Below are positions 31,841 through 39,877 of a DNA stretch of 48,906 bases, piece after piece. The notes below the pieces were generated by a model, which saw only the letters and a program-made list of their open reading frames with translations, was not told the origin of the DNA and did not search any database. Source of the DNA: Cryptosporangium phraense (lineage in GTDB: Bacteria > Actinomycetota > Actinomycetes > Mycobacteriales > Cryptosporangiaceae). Both the position numbers and the translations under genes were made by a program. The DNA lies in assembly GCF_006912135.1 (NCBI RefSeq), contig NZ_VIRS01000047.1, positions 1 through 48,906 on the forward strand, written 5' to 3'. Each line of letters opens with the position of its first letter. Position 1 is the first letter of the stretch.

Positions 31841-32846
31841 CCAGCCGTTCGCCGGCCAATCGCGTTCCGGCCTGCTTGAGCTGCTGGTGGATCGGCGAGA
31901 CCTCCATGCTCTGCAGGCCGGACAGCGACCCGATCCGGTCGGACGTGAACTCGAACAGCTCGTCGAGGTCCCGGCAGCCCGCGACCGCGTGGATGTTGTA
32001 CGGACCGGACACCGCGCTGGCGAACGCGACCTCGGGCTGCTCGGCCAGCGCCCGCCCGACGCTCTTCACCGCGGACGGGTGCACGCGCAGCCACAGCGCC
32101 GCCCGCGCGTGGTACCCCAGCGCGGTGGCCGCGATCTCGACGTCGACGTGCACGACCTTCCGCGCGACGAGTGTCTCGAGACGGCGGGACACCCGGCCGG
32201 GCGTGAGGCCGGCCGCCGCCGCGAGCTCCACCAGGCTGGCCCGGCCGTCGATGGCCAGCGCGGCCAGCAGCTTCTCGTCGGCCCGGCTCAGCGTCAGCGG
32301 GTCTCTCGCCACCACCGGCGATTCTTCGAACGGGTTCCCGTCGCGGCCGAGCGCCTCCTCTTCCTTCTCGGTGAGGACCCCGTTCAGCGCCGCCCAGTAG
32401 TGGCCGCGTCCCCCGACGAACTGGCGCAGCATCGCGGCCGCGTTGATGTCGAGGACGGCGGCGGTGCGGGGCAGCCGCTGCCCGAGCAGATCGTCGCGCT
32501 GCTCGGGCGTCCGCGACCGGACGGCACAGGTGATCTCGGAACCCGCCGCGGTCAACGCCACCCAGCTGACGTCGTCGCGCTTCGCGAGCGCGTCGGCGAT
32601 CGCGGTGACGCTGCCGGGACGGCAGCGCAGCCGGACCAGCCACTTGCTCTGCCCCAGCGCGCCGGGATCGACGATCCCGGCGACGCGGATGACGCCGTCG
32701 CCGCGCATCCGGCGGTAGCGGCGGCCGACCGCGCTCTCGGGAAGGCCGAGCGCGGCCCCGATCACCGCGAACGAGGCCCGCGGGTCGATCTGCAGAGCAC
32801 GGATGATTCGCACGTCGTCGGCTTCGATTTCGAGGGAAACCGACAT
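31833..32846 (-). CDS. Lrp/AsnC-family regulator, double-domain
   Basis: Regulator of 337 residues with two Lrp halves. The first HTH is about 10-60 (DDVRIIRALQIDPRASFAVI, then ESAVGRRYRRMRGDGVI) and is followed by a RAM-like part. The second HTH starts near 190 (SRADEKLLAALAIDGRAS, GLTPGRVSRRLETLVARKVV) and is followed by a full RAM domain. Tandem Lrp proteins of this size are common in actinobacteria. It diverges from an SDR gene, with a nested inverted repeat between them. Amino acids or related ligands are the usual effectors; none is proven here. Confidence 0.9.
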   Translation of the reverse strand: MSVSLEIEADDVRIIRALQIDPRASFAVIGAALGLPESAVGRRYRRMRGDGVIRVAGIVDPGALGQSKWLVRLRCRPGSVTAIADALAKRDDVSWVALTAAGSEITCAVRSRTPEQRDDLLGQRLPRTAAVLDINAAAMLRQFVGGRGHYWAALNGVLTEKEEEALGRDGNPFEESPVVARDPLTLSRADEKLLAALAIDGRASLVELAAAAGLTPGRVSRRLETLVARKVVHVDVEIAATALGYHARAALWLRVHPSAVKSVGRALAEQPEVAFASAVSGPYNIHAVAGCRDLDELFEFTSDRIGSLSGLQSMEVSPIHQQLKQAGTRLAGERLVS

Positions 32847-32877
32847 CAGGTGCTCCTCTTTCCGGGCATTGCTTCAT

Positions 32878-32914
32878 CCAGTCTGCCTCGCGCGGTCGGG
32901 CGAGGAAACACTGG
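32878..32914. promoter_or_regulatory. Nested inverted repeat, putative Lrp site
   Basis: CCAGT (32878-32882) and ACTGG (32910-32914) enclose CCTCGC (32886-32891) and GCGAGG (32900-32905). The element sits between the Lrp ATG (32846) and the SDR GTG (32945), a natural place for shared control. A hairpin in RNA is an alternative reading. Confidence 0.45.
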
Positions 32915-32944
32915 GAGCGAACCACGGAAGGGAGATGACGCCAG

Positions 32945-33613
32945 GTGTCATCCACTGCTCTGATCGTCGGCGCGTCCCGCGGGCTCGGTCACGCGATCGC
33001 CGCCGAGTTGGCCGACCGCGGCTGGAACGTGATCGGCACGGTCCGGGATCCGTCGAAGCACACGGCGCTGCACGACCTCGGCGGGCGGGTCACCGTCGAG
33101 CAGCTCGACATCAACGAGCCGGCGCAGATCGCCGCGCTGCACGACCGGCTACCCGACCTGGACCTGCTGTTCGTGAACGCCGGAACGGCGGTCGACGAGC
33201 AGACGCCGATCGGCGAGGTCAGCACCGAGGACTTCATCGGGGTGATGGTGACGAACGCGCTCAGCCCGATGCGGGTCATCGAGGGGCTGGACGATCTCGT
33301 CGCGCCCGACGGCCTGATCGGCGCGATGTCGTCCGGGCAGGGCAGCATCACGAACAACACGAAAGGTCTGCGCGAGTTGTATCGGGGCAGCAAGGCCGCG
33401 CTGAACATGTTCCTGCGCAGCTACGCGGCCCGGCAGCCGAAGCGCGCGCTGCTGCTGATGGCGCCGGGGTGGATCCGCACCGCGCTCGGCGGCCCGGACG
33501 CCCCGTTCACGATCGAGGAGAACGTCCCCAGGATCGTCGACGTCCTCCTCGCCAAGCGAGGAACCCCGGGCCTCGAGTACCTGGACTTCCGCGGCACGAC
33601 CGTGCCCTGGTGA
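32945..33613 (+). CDS. Short-chain dehydrogenase/reductase
   Basis: SDR of 222 residues, shorter than average. Cofactor motif VGASRGLG at 8-15, a NAG in FVNAGTAV, Ser in AMSSGQGSI, and Tyr-x3-Lys in YRGSK. The C-terminus (MAPGWIRTALGGPDAPF) belongs to the single-domain group without a lid. The GTG at 32945 is supported by GGGAG upstream. It is divergent from the Lrp gene, so it probably belongs to that regulator's target set. Substrate unknown. Confidence 0.9.
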   Translation: MSSTALIVGASRGLGHAIAAELADRGWNVIGTVRDPSKHTALHDLGGRVTVEQLDINEPAQIAALHDRLPDLDLLFVNAGTAVDEQTPIGEVSTEDFIGVMVTNALSPMRVIEGLDDLVAPDGLIGAMSSGQGSITNNTKGLRELYRGSKAALNMFLRSYAARQPKRALLLMAPGWIRTALGGPDAPFTIEENVPRIVDVLLAKRGTPGLEYLDFRGTTVPW

Positions 33614-33630
33614 GGCGCTAGCTGTACTCG
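33613..33630. repeat. 18-bp direct repeat, left copy
   Basis: AGGCGCTAGCTGTACTCG right after the SDR stop. A copy with two mismatches lies at 34565-34582, and the transposase remnants fall between them. Confidence 0.7.
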
Positions 33631-33639
33631 GCCGTGAGG

Positions 33640-33735
33640 TTGGTGTCCCGCCACCGCGCCGAAGGCGACGCCGGCCTGCACGACCGGTCCTCCCGGCCGC
33701 ACTCCAGCCCGACCCGGACCCACCACAAACCGAAG
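33640..33735 (+). pseudogene. IS481-family transposase fragment (copy 2)
   Basis: The stretch reads [18 protein letters not shown] followed by [11 protein letters not shown]. This is the end of the N-terminal HTH and the linker of IS481 transposases, as in the fragment near 11,800. Nothing before or after it continues the protein; the next segment belongs to an IS5-type element. Confidence 0.65.
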
Positions 33736-33763
33736 CCCGCGCGATCGCGGCACGGGAATCAAG

Positions 33764-34550
33764 CCGCCCTACCTGCGTGAACTCGATCCTGTCACCGGCT
33801 GGCGGATTCGGACCGGCGCGCCGTGGCGGGACCTGCCCGAACGTTACGGACCCTGGACCGCCTACGGACTGTTCCGGGGCTGGCAGCGCGACGGGACGTG
33901 GGCGCAGATCGTGTTCGATCTGCAGTCCCAGGCGCAGGCGCGGGGATTGATCACCTGGGATGTGTCGGTGGACTCGACCGTCGTCCGGGCCCACCAGCAC
34001 GCCGCAGGGGCGCGTAAAAGGGGAACGAACAGAAAAAACCGCCTGGAGGGTGCACCGCAGAGCCCAACGACCACGGACTGGGACGGTCACGCGGCGGGCT
34101 GAGCACCAAAATTTACCTCGCGGCCGAGGCCGGACAACGCCCGCTAGCGTTGCTGATCACCGCTGGGCAAGCTGGCGACGCCCCGCAGTTCCAGCCGTCC
34201 TCGACGCCATCCGCGTCACCGGCCGGGCCGGCAGACCACGAAACCGACCGGCGCGGGTCCTGGCCGACAAAGCCTACGGATCCCGCGCCAACCGCAGACA
34301 CCTGCGCCGACGCGGGATCCGCGCCACCATCCCCGAACCAGCCGACCGGATCAGCCACCGCAAACGCCGCGGCCGCCACGGAGGGCGATCACCGGCGTTC
34401 GATCCCGAAACGTACAAGCAGCGCCACGCCGTGGAATGCGGGATCAACCGCCTCAAGCGTTACCGCGGCGTGGCCACTCGCTACGACAAACTCGCCGTCC
34501 GCTACCTGACCACCCTGCTGATCGCCGCGATCAACGAATGGCTGCGCTGA
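33764..34550 (+). pseudogene. Frameshifted IS5-family transposase (copy 2)
   Basis: Most of a transposase can be read if three frames are joined. Frame 1 (33764 to about 34065): [20 protein letters not shown], then [19 protein letters not shown]. Frame 2 (34069 to about 34195): [18 protein letters not shown] and [14 protein letters not shown]. Frame 3 (34197-34550): [26 protein letters not shown], then [19 protein letters not shown] and [16 protein letters not shown] to a stop. The first start codon region is missing. Two frameshifts and the truncation make it inactive. Confidence 0.85.
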
Positions 34551-34564
34551 ACAGCAAATCAAAC

Positions 34565-34582
34565 AGGCGCTAGCCGTGCTCG
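34565..34582. repeat. 18-bp direct repeat, right copy
   Basis: AGGCGCTAGCCGTGCTCG, two mismatches from 33613-33630, just downstream of the IS5 remnant and 15 bases before the esterase pseudogene end. A shorter AGGCGCTA recurs at 34593-34600. Confidence 0.7.
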
Positions 34583-34597
34583 TCGTCGCGCCAGGCG

Positions 34598-35389
34598 CTA
34601 TTTCAGCACCCGGTCGAGGAACGCGGTGGTCGGGGTGAGTTGGGTGCGCATGAACGCCGGATCCTCGTGCCGGGCGCCCGGCAGAACCGTGAGCGTCACG
34701 CTCGCACCCACCTTCGTGAGCGCACTCGCCAGCCGCTGAGACTGCCACACCGGGACGACGCAATCCACGCTGCCGTTGGCGATCGAGAACGCCGGGTAGG
34801 TCCGGCCGGGCTCGACGTACGTGAAGGGGGTCTCGGGCCGGTCGTGGCGGCCAGGAATGCTCGAGAAGTCGGTCGGGCCGAACCAGTCGACGACGGCCCG
34901 CACCCCGGCCGAGACGCCGGCGTTCCCGAGCGACGGCGCGTTGTACACGCTACGAACCCCGCCGGTGAGGCCGACCATGATCGCCGAGTATCCCCCCGGC
35001 CGAGTCGCCCCAGACCCCGAAGCGGCCCGGGTCCAGGTGATAGCGCGCCGCGTTCGAACGCAGGAAACGCACCGCGGCCTTGGCGTCCCGCACCGCGGTC
35101 ACCGGGTCGTGGTCGAGCCGGTAGTTGATCGCCGCCACCGCGTAGCCCGCGGAGTTGAGCGCGGAGACGTCCGGCGACTGGACCTGGACGACGCCGTTGC
35201 AGGTGGCGGGCTTGCGCGGCTCGACCGAGGGGTCGTAGCGGAGGTTGAGGCCGCTCTTGTCGCCGGTGCGCCAGCCGCCGCCGTGGATCCAGACGACCAG
35301 CGGCGCGGCGCGGCCGCCGGCCGGTAAGTAGCGCACGCGGCCAGCGCCAACACCGCCGTGGACGCGACCAGACGCCCCGAGGCCCGCAT
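34598..35389 (-). pseudogene. Broken lipoprotein alpha/beta-hydrolase (BD-FAE-like esterase)
   Basis: Three pieces on the minus strand. 35389 down to about 35335 encodes a lipoprotein signal (MRASGRLVASTAVLALAAC with lipobox LAAC). 35336 to about 34995 gives YLPAGGRAAPLVVWIHGGGW, then GRFGVWGDSAGG, with oxyanion HGGG and nucleophile GDSAG. 34978-34598 gives the rest, with catalytic His in PGARHEDPAF. The second break is one base in a run of six C (34992-34997). The first break also lacks about 30 residues expected between signal and hydrolase. The C-run slip could be a sequencing artefact; the missing block could not. Confidence 0.8.
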
Positions 35390-35422
35390 GCCGTCCATTG
35401 TCGACCCGAGAGCCCCGGGAGG

Positions 35423-36163
35423 TCAGGCCCTCCGCAACCGGAGCACCCCAGTGCGCATCGGAAGCGTGAACTCCCCCGGCATCGCGCTCAGAAAGGACCG
35501 GATCCGGGCCAGCGTGGCTTCGCGCTCCGAAGCCGGCATCACCACCACCCCCGCCCGCGTAGCCAACCCCGCCACCAACGACTCCGCCGTCCGCACCTGC
35601 CCGTGCGTGAACTCGGCCTGCTCGCCCTCGGAGAACCCCGGCGGCCGCAACCCGACCGTCGACGCCCGCCAGCTACTGAGCAGATCCCGGGCCCCGACCG
35701 CCGCCGGCCCCCCGACTCGCGCCAGCGAAGCCACCCACCCGACCCGGTCGTCGTACACGTTCCACAACCCGGCCAGCACCCCACCGGGCGCGAGCACCCG
35801 CGCGATCTCCGGCCCGGCGACCGCCAGGTCGAACCAGTGCATCGAGTGCCCGGCCAGCACCGCGTCCACCGACCCGTCCGGCAGCGGTATCCGCTCCGCG
35901 CTCCCGGCCAGCGTCCGCACGCCCGGCAGCCGCAGTTCGGCCAGCATCGCCGGATCCGGCTCGACCGCGACGACCTCGGCGCCCACCGACGCCAGCACCG
36001 TGGTCAACTTCCCGGTGCCGGCGCCGAGGTCGAGCACCCGCCGGCCGGGCGCCGGCGCCAACGCCCACCGCACCGCGTCCCGCGCGTAGTCCGGCCGGTG
36101 CTCGGCGTACGCGGCCGCCACGGTCCCGAACGAGGAACTGAGACGTTGATCCACGTCGGACAT
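35423..36163 (-). CDS. Class I SAM-dependent methyltransferase
   Basis: Methyltransferase of 246 residues with a UbiE/Methyltransf_11-like fold. VLDLGAGTGKLTTVLA is motif I near 44-59, VVAVEPDPAML motif II, LPDGSVDAVLAGHSMHWF the post-motif segment, and RVLAPGGVLAGLWNVYDD motif III. The ATG at 36163 begins a natural MSDVDQ leader; a GTG at 36205 would add 14 residues. Substrate unknown. It is transcribed in the same direction as the broken esterase; no operon partner is obvious. Confidence 0.88.
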   Translation of the reverse strand: MSDVDQRLSSSFGTVAAAYAEHRPDYARDAVRWALAPAPGRRVLDLGAGTGKLTTVLASVGAEVVAVEPDPAMLAELRLPGVRTLAGSAERIPLPDGSVDAVLAGHSMHWFDLAVAGPEIARVLAPGGVLAGLWNVYDDRVGWVASLARVGGPAAVGARDLLSSWRASTVGLRPPGFSEGEQAEFTHGQVRTAESLVAGLATRAGVVVMPASEREATLARIRSFLSAMPGEFTLPMRTGVLRLRRA

Positions 36164-36281
36164 CGTATTGGCGCCGCCGAATTCATCGAGCTGCACGACA
36201 ACCACCCCCGCCCCGCTCCCTCCAGTGTGTGGATGTGACCGGAGAGAAACCGATCCCCCTTTCAGCCGATTCCGCCGGGAA

Positions 36282-36860
36282 TCAACGGAAGGACCGCGCC
36301 ACGTCCTCCAGCCGCGCCCGGTACCCGGCCCACCACTCCCGATCGACGTCCGGCAGGTTGTCGCCCTCGCTCCGCATCCCGACCGAGCCGTCGATCAGCT
36401 CGCGGACGATGTCCGCGTGACCGGCGTGCCGATGCAGGTCCGCGATGACGTGCACCAGGATCTGGTGCAGCGACACGTCCGGACGGTTCCACCAGGGCAC
36501 CCGCCCGGCCGCGTCCAGGTCGAGCGCCGCGATCGTCGCGTCCGCGTGCGCCCACACCCGCCGGTACAGCCCGACGATCGACACCGGCGACTCGTCGGCC
36601 GTCGCCCACAGGTCGGCGTTGGGCTCGGCGTCGTCGTCGAACCACGGCATCGGCTCCGGGAACGGCCGGTCGAACGTCTCGCCGAAGTAGCCCGCCTCCA
36701 CCCCGGCGGCGTGCTTCACCAACCCCAGAAGGTTGGTGCCGGTCGGCACCAGCGGCCGCCGGAGGTCGTACTCGGACAGCCCGTCGAGCTTCCCGACCAG
36801 CGCATCGCGCGCCTCCTGCAGGTACCGCTGCAAATCGGCCTTCGGGTCATAGGGCGTCAT
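36282..36860 (-). CDS. DinB/DUF664-family protein
   Basis: Four-helix-bundle protein of 192 residues. The DinB-type metal site is suggested by HAAGVEAGYFGETF in helix 2 and HVIADLHRHAGHADIVREL in helix 4. In actinobacteria this superfamily includes mycothiol- or bacillithiol-type S-transferases and maleylpyruvate isomerases, so a thiol-linked detoxification role is plausible. Start ATG 36860 (CGTCGGG upstream) or 36872 (4 residues longer). It diverges from a methyltransferase gene by under 30 bases. Confidence 0.85.
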   Translation of the reverse strand: MTPYDPKADLQRYLQEARDALVGKLDGLSEYDLRRPLVPTGTNLLGLVKHAAGVEAGYFGETFDRPFPEPMPWFDDDAEPNADLWATADESPVSIVGLYRRVWAHADATIAALDLDAAGRVPWWNRPDVSLHQILVHVIADLHRHAGHADIVRELIDGSVGMRSEGDNLPDVDREWWAGYRARLEDVARSFR

Positions 36861-36886
36861 CCCGACGAGCATGCCAGCATCAATCC

Positions 36887-37609
36887 ATGCCGGATCCGAT
36901 CTTCGACCACCCCCGGCTGGTCGCCGTCTACGACGCGCTCGAAGGCGACCGTCCCGACCTCGACGTGTACGAGGCACTCGTCGCCGAGCTCGGCGCGGAC
37001 AAGATCCTCGACGTCGGCTGCGGCACCGGCGTGTTCGCCACCCGCCTGGCCGCCGCGGGCAAGAACGTGACCGGCATGGACCCGGCCCCGGGCTCGATCA
37101 ACTACGCCCGCAACCGCCCGGGCGGCCAGCACGTCAACTGGATCCGCGGCGAGATCCGGGACGTCCCCAGCAGCGGCTACGACCTGGCCACGATGACCGG
37201 CAACGTCGCCCAGGCGATCATCGACCCGAACAAGTGGGACAAGACCCTGGCCGGCGTCCGCCGGTTACTGCGCCCCGGCGGCCACCTCGTGTTCGAGACC
37301 CGCGACCCGGGCATGCGCGCCTGGGACCTCTGGATCCCCGAGCTCACCGACCGGACGGTCGAGGTCGAGGGCATCGGCCCGGTCCGCACCTGGACCGAGG
37401 TCGTCGACTACGCCCGCCCGCTGCTCACGTTCCGCACGTCGTGGGTCTTCCCCGACAGCGCGGTCCTGACGTCCCACTCCACGCTCCGCTTCCGCCCCCG
37501 CCACGAGATCGAGAGCGCCCTCCGGGCGCACGGCTACGCACTTCTCGACGTCCGGGACGCCCCGGATCGCCCCGGGCTCGAATGGGTGTTCATCGCTCAG
37601 AGACCCTGA
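36887..37609 (+). CDS. Class I SAM-dependent methyltransferase
   Basis: Methyltransferase of 240 residues. Motif I is ILDVGCGTGVFATRLAAAG (about 40-58), motif II GMDPAPGSI, and motif III RLLRPGGHLVFETRD. The middle insert WVFPDSAVLTSHSTLRF matches a bacterial group of Methyltransf_25 proteins with unknown acceptors. Codon 127 is TTA (37265-37267). It is divergent from the DinB gene, and its end overlaps the opposing TetR gene by 13 bases. Confidence 0.88.
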   Translation: MPDPIFDHPRLVAVYDALEGDRPDLDVYEALVAELGADKILDVGCGTGVFATRLAAAGKNVTGMDPAPGSINYARNRPGGQHVNWIRGEIRDVPSSGYDLATMTGNVAQAIIDPNKWDKTLAGVRRLLRPGGHLVFETRDPGMRAWDLWIPELTDRTVEVEGIGPVRTWTEVVDYARPLLTFRTSWVFPDSAVLTSHSTLRFRPRHEIESALRAHGYALLDVRDAPDRPGLEWVFIAQRP

Positions 37610-38202
37610 ATCGCGCGCAGGGCGACGTCCACCACCGCGTTGAGAGCCGCTCGGTCGGCACCGGCGGTCGCGTGGACCGCGTTGCCCTCACTGACCACCA
37701 TCACGTAGCGCGCGAGCGCGACCGGGTCGGTTCCGGCCGGCAGATCGCCCTCGGCCACCGCGCGGCCGAGCCGCTCGGCGAGCGCGGCCTCGCCGGTGCG
37801 CCTGCTGGCGGCCAGGAACTCGGCCACGTGGCCGTCGTCGCTGCCGGTCGCGAGCCCGCCCTGGATCGAGAGGCACCCGGCCGGCCGGTCGGGACGGGTG
37901 AGCGCGTCGACGTTCGCGCGCCAGAACGTCTCGATCACCGCGTGCGCGGTCGGCTGCGCGAGCGCCTCGCGCGCGTAGGCCATGTCGATGTCGGCGTAGC
38001 GGGCCACGACCCGCCGGAACAGCTCGTCCTTGTTGCCGTAGGCGGCGTAGAGGCTCGGGCGGTTGATGCCCATCGCCTCGGTGAGGTCGGTGAGCGAGGT
38101 GCCCTCGTAGCCGTGCCGCCAGAACACCTCGACCGCCCGGTCGAGCGCGGCGTCCGCGTCGAATCCGCGCGGCCGGCCGCGCTCCCGCGTCTTCTGCGCC
38201 AT
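37597..38202 (-). CDS. TetR-family repressor
   Basis: TetR regulator of 201 residues. The HTH is about 14-60 (FDADAALDRAVEVFWRHGYE, then LTDLTEAMGINRPSLYAAYG), with a C-terminal ligand domain of the TetR_C_16/NemR-like group (CLSIQGGLATG, then a typical AxLRYVM-type helix as VALARYVMVVSEG). It is divergent from the LLM-SDR operon, with two identical 20-bp repeats carrying a 12-bp palindrome between. Both that operon and itself should be targets; NemR-like proteins sense electrophiles. Confidence 0.92.
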   Translation of the reverse strand: MAQKTRERGRPRGFDADAALDRAVEVFWRHGYEGTSLTDLTEAMGINRPSLYAAYGNKDELFRRVVARYADIDMAYAREALAQPTAHAVIETFWRANVDALTRPDRPAGCLSIQGGLATGSDDGHVAEFLAASRRTGEAALAERLGRAVAEGDLPAGTDPVALARYVMVVSEGNAVHATAGADRAALNAVVDVALRAIQGL

Positions 38203-38236
38203 CCGGACGCACCTCCCTCGACGTGATCCACTTCAT

Positions 38237-38305
38237 CATACCGAGCGGTACAGAAATGCGCCGGGCCCTGCTACGGTTCCAATTACATACCGAGCGGTAC
38301 AGAAA
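38237..38305. promoter_or_regulatory. Duplicate TetR operator with TACCGAGCGGTA
   Basis: The 20-bp sequence CATACCGAGCGGTACAGAAA occurs at 38237-38256 and again, identical, at 38286-38305, 49 bp apart. Each holds the palindrome TACCG-AG-CGGTA. The right copy ends 9 bases before the LLM ATG and abuts the AGAGGGG ribosome site. Confidence 0.8.
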
Positions 38306-38314
38306 AGAGGGGTC

Positions 38315-39121
38315 ATGAAACCGCAGCTGGGCCCGGTGGGGATCTGGGACATGCGCTTCCGCGGCAGGTCCGGGCCCGACGCCGTCGCCGAAGCGCTCGA
38401 CGCCGGCTGGAACACGCTCTGGGTACCGGGCCTCGACGGCGGCGGCGCGCTGGACGACGTCCGGAAAGTGCTGGAAGCGGCGCCGGACAGCCAGGTGGTG
38501 ACCGGCGTTCTCAACATCTGGGCGCAGAGCGCCCAGGAGCTCAGCGAGCTGGACGAACCTCGCCTGACCGTCGGGCTCGGGATCGGGAGCCCCGCGGGGG
38601 CGACCGCCCGCGGGCGGGACTACGGAAGCCCGATCGCGTCGATGTCGGCCTACCTCGACGAGGTCGCGATCCCGGCCGACCGGCTCCTGCTCGGGGCCCT
38701 CGGCCCGCGGATGGTCGACCTCGCGGTCCGGCGGACGGCCGGCTGGCATCCGTTCCTGGTGACGCCGGAATACGTCGCGGCCGAGCGGCAGCGCGTCGGC
38801 GAGGCGCCGTTCCTGGCTCCCCACCAGGCCGTAGTGCTCGACCAGGACCCGGACCGGGCCCGCGCGACGGCCCGCGCCGGGATCGGCGCGTTCATCGGCT
38901 TCCCGACCTACCGGGCCAACCTGCGTCGGCTCGGCTTCGACGACGACGACCTGGTGCCGGGCGGCAGCGACCGGCTGATCGACGCGCTGGTCGTCCACGG
39001 CACTACCGACGACGTGGTCCGGCGGGTCCGGGCGCACCACGACGCCGGGGCCGACCACGTGGCTCTCCACGTGCTGACGGCCCTGGACTCATCCCGCGGC
39101 ATCGCCGCCGCCTTCAACTGA
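38315..39121 (+). CDS. LLM-class F420-dependent oxidoreductase (TIGR03620-like)
   Basis: Luciferase-like enzyme of 268 residues. GPVGIWDMRF at the start and GWNTLWVPGLDGGGALDD, then DEPRLTVGLGIGSP and LLGALGPRMVDLAVRRTAGW, match the F420-dependent TIGR03620 group, which is shorter than typical LLM proteins. It probably reduces or oxidises a small organic compound. AGAGGGG is the ribosome site. It is the first gene of the TetR-controlled operon, 12 bases before the SDR gene. Confidence 0.88.
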   Translation: MKPQLGPVGIWDMRFRGRSGPDAVAEALDAGWNTLWVPGLDGGGALDDVRKVLEAAPDSQVVTGVLNIWAQSAQELSELDEPRLTVGLGIGSPAGATARGRDYGSPIASMSAYLDEVAIPADRLLLGALGPRMVDLAVRRTAGWHPFLVTPEYVAAERQRVGEAPFLAPHQAVVLDQDPDRARATARAGIGAFIGFPTYRANLRRLGFDDDDLVPGGSDRLIDALVVHGTTDDVVRRVRAHHDAGADHVALHVLTALDSSRGIAAAFN

Positions 39122-39133
39122 GGAGAAACGATC

Positions 39134-39877
39134 ATGGGACAGCTCGACGGCAAGACCGCTCTCGTCACCGGCGCCACCGCGGGGATCGGCCTCGCGGCCG
39201 CCCGCCGGTTGGCCGACGAGGGCGCGCACGTGTACCTCACCGGACGCCGCCAGGACGCCCTCGACGCCGCGGTCGCGAGCATCGGCGTCACCGCGACCGG
39301 CATCCGCGCCGACGTCAGCAACCTCGACGACCTCGACCGGGTGGTCGCGACGATCGGCGACCGCGGGCTCGACGTGCTGTTCGCCAACGCCGGCGGGGGC
39401 GAGTTCGCCGCGCTCGAGGAGATCACCTGGGAGCACTACGCCGACACGTTCAACACCAACGTCGGCGGGACGATCTTCACCGTCCAGAAGGCGCTCCCGC
39501 TGTTCCGGCGGGGCGGTTCGATCATCCTGACCAGCTCGAACATCGACACCAAGGGCGCGGCCTCGTTCAGCGTCTACGCGGCCAGCAAGGCGGCGCTGCG
39601 GTCGTTCACCCGCAGCTGGGCGGCCGAGCTGGTCGGACGGGACATCCGGGTCAACAGCATCGCGCCCGGCCCGATCGCCACCCCGGGGCTGCGCGGGCTG
39701 GCGCCCGACCCGGAGGGCGCCGAGCAGCTGCTCAAGGGCCTGGCCTCGGGCGTGCCGATGAACCGGCTCGGCCGGCCGGAGGAGATCGCCGACGCGGTCG
39801 TGTTCCTGGCCTCCGGCGCGAGCACGTACATGACCGGCGCCGAGATCTACGTCGACGGTGGCGCCAGCCAGGTCTGA
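39134..39877 (+). CDS. Short-chain dehydrogenase/reductase (FabG-like)
   Basis: Classical SDR of 247 residues with a complete set: TGATAGIG (13-20), NAG in FANAGGGEF, Ser in LTSSNIDTKG, Tyr-x3-Lys in VYAASKAAL, and the C-terminal FLASGASTYMTGAEIYVDGG. It is FabG-like in form; substrate unknown. GAGGAGAAACG precedes the ATG. It is the second gene of the TetR operon, so its substrate is probably shared with the LLM enzyme. It overlaps the opposing XRE gene by 31 bases. Confidence 0.93.
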   Translation: MGQLDGKTALVTGATAGIGLAAARRLADEGAHVYLTGRRQDALDAAVASIGVTATGIRADVSNLDDLDRVVATIGDRGLDVLFANAGGGEFAALEEITWEHYADTFNTNVGGTIFTVQKALPLFRRGGSIILTSSNIDTKGAASFSVYAASKAALRSFTRSWAAELVGRDIRVNSIAPGPIATPGLRGLAPDPEGAEQLLKGLASGVPMNRLGRPEEIADAVVFLASGASTYMTGAEIYVDGGASQV

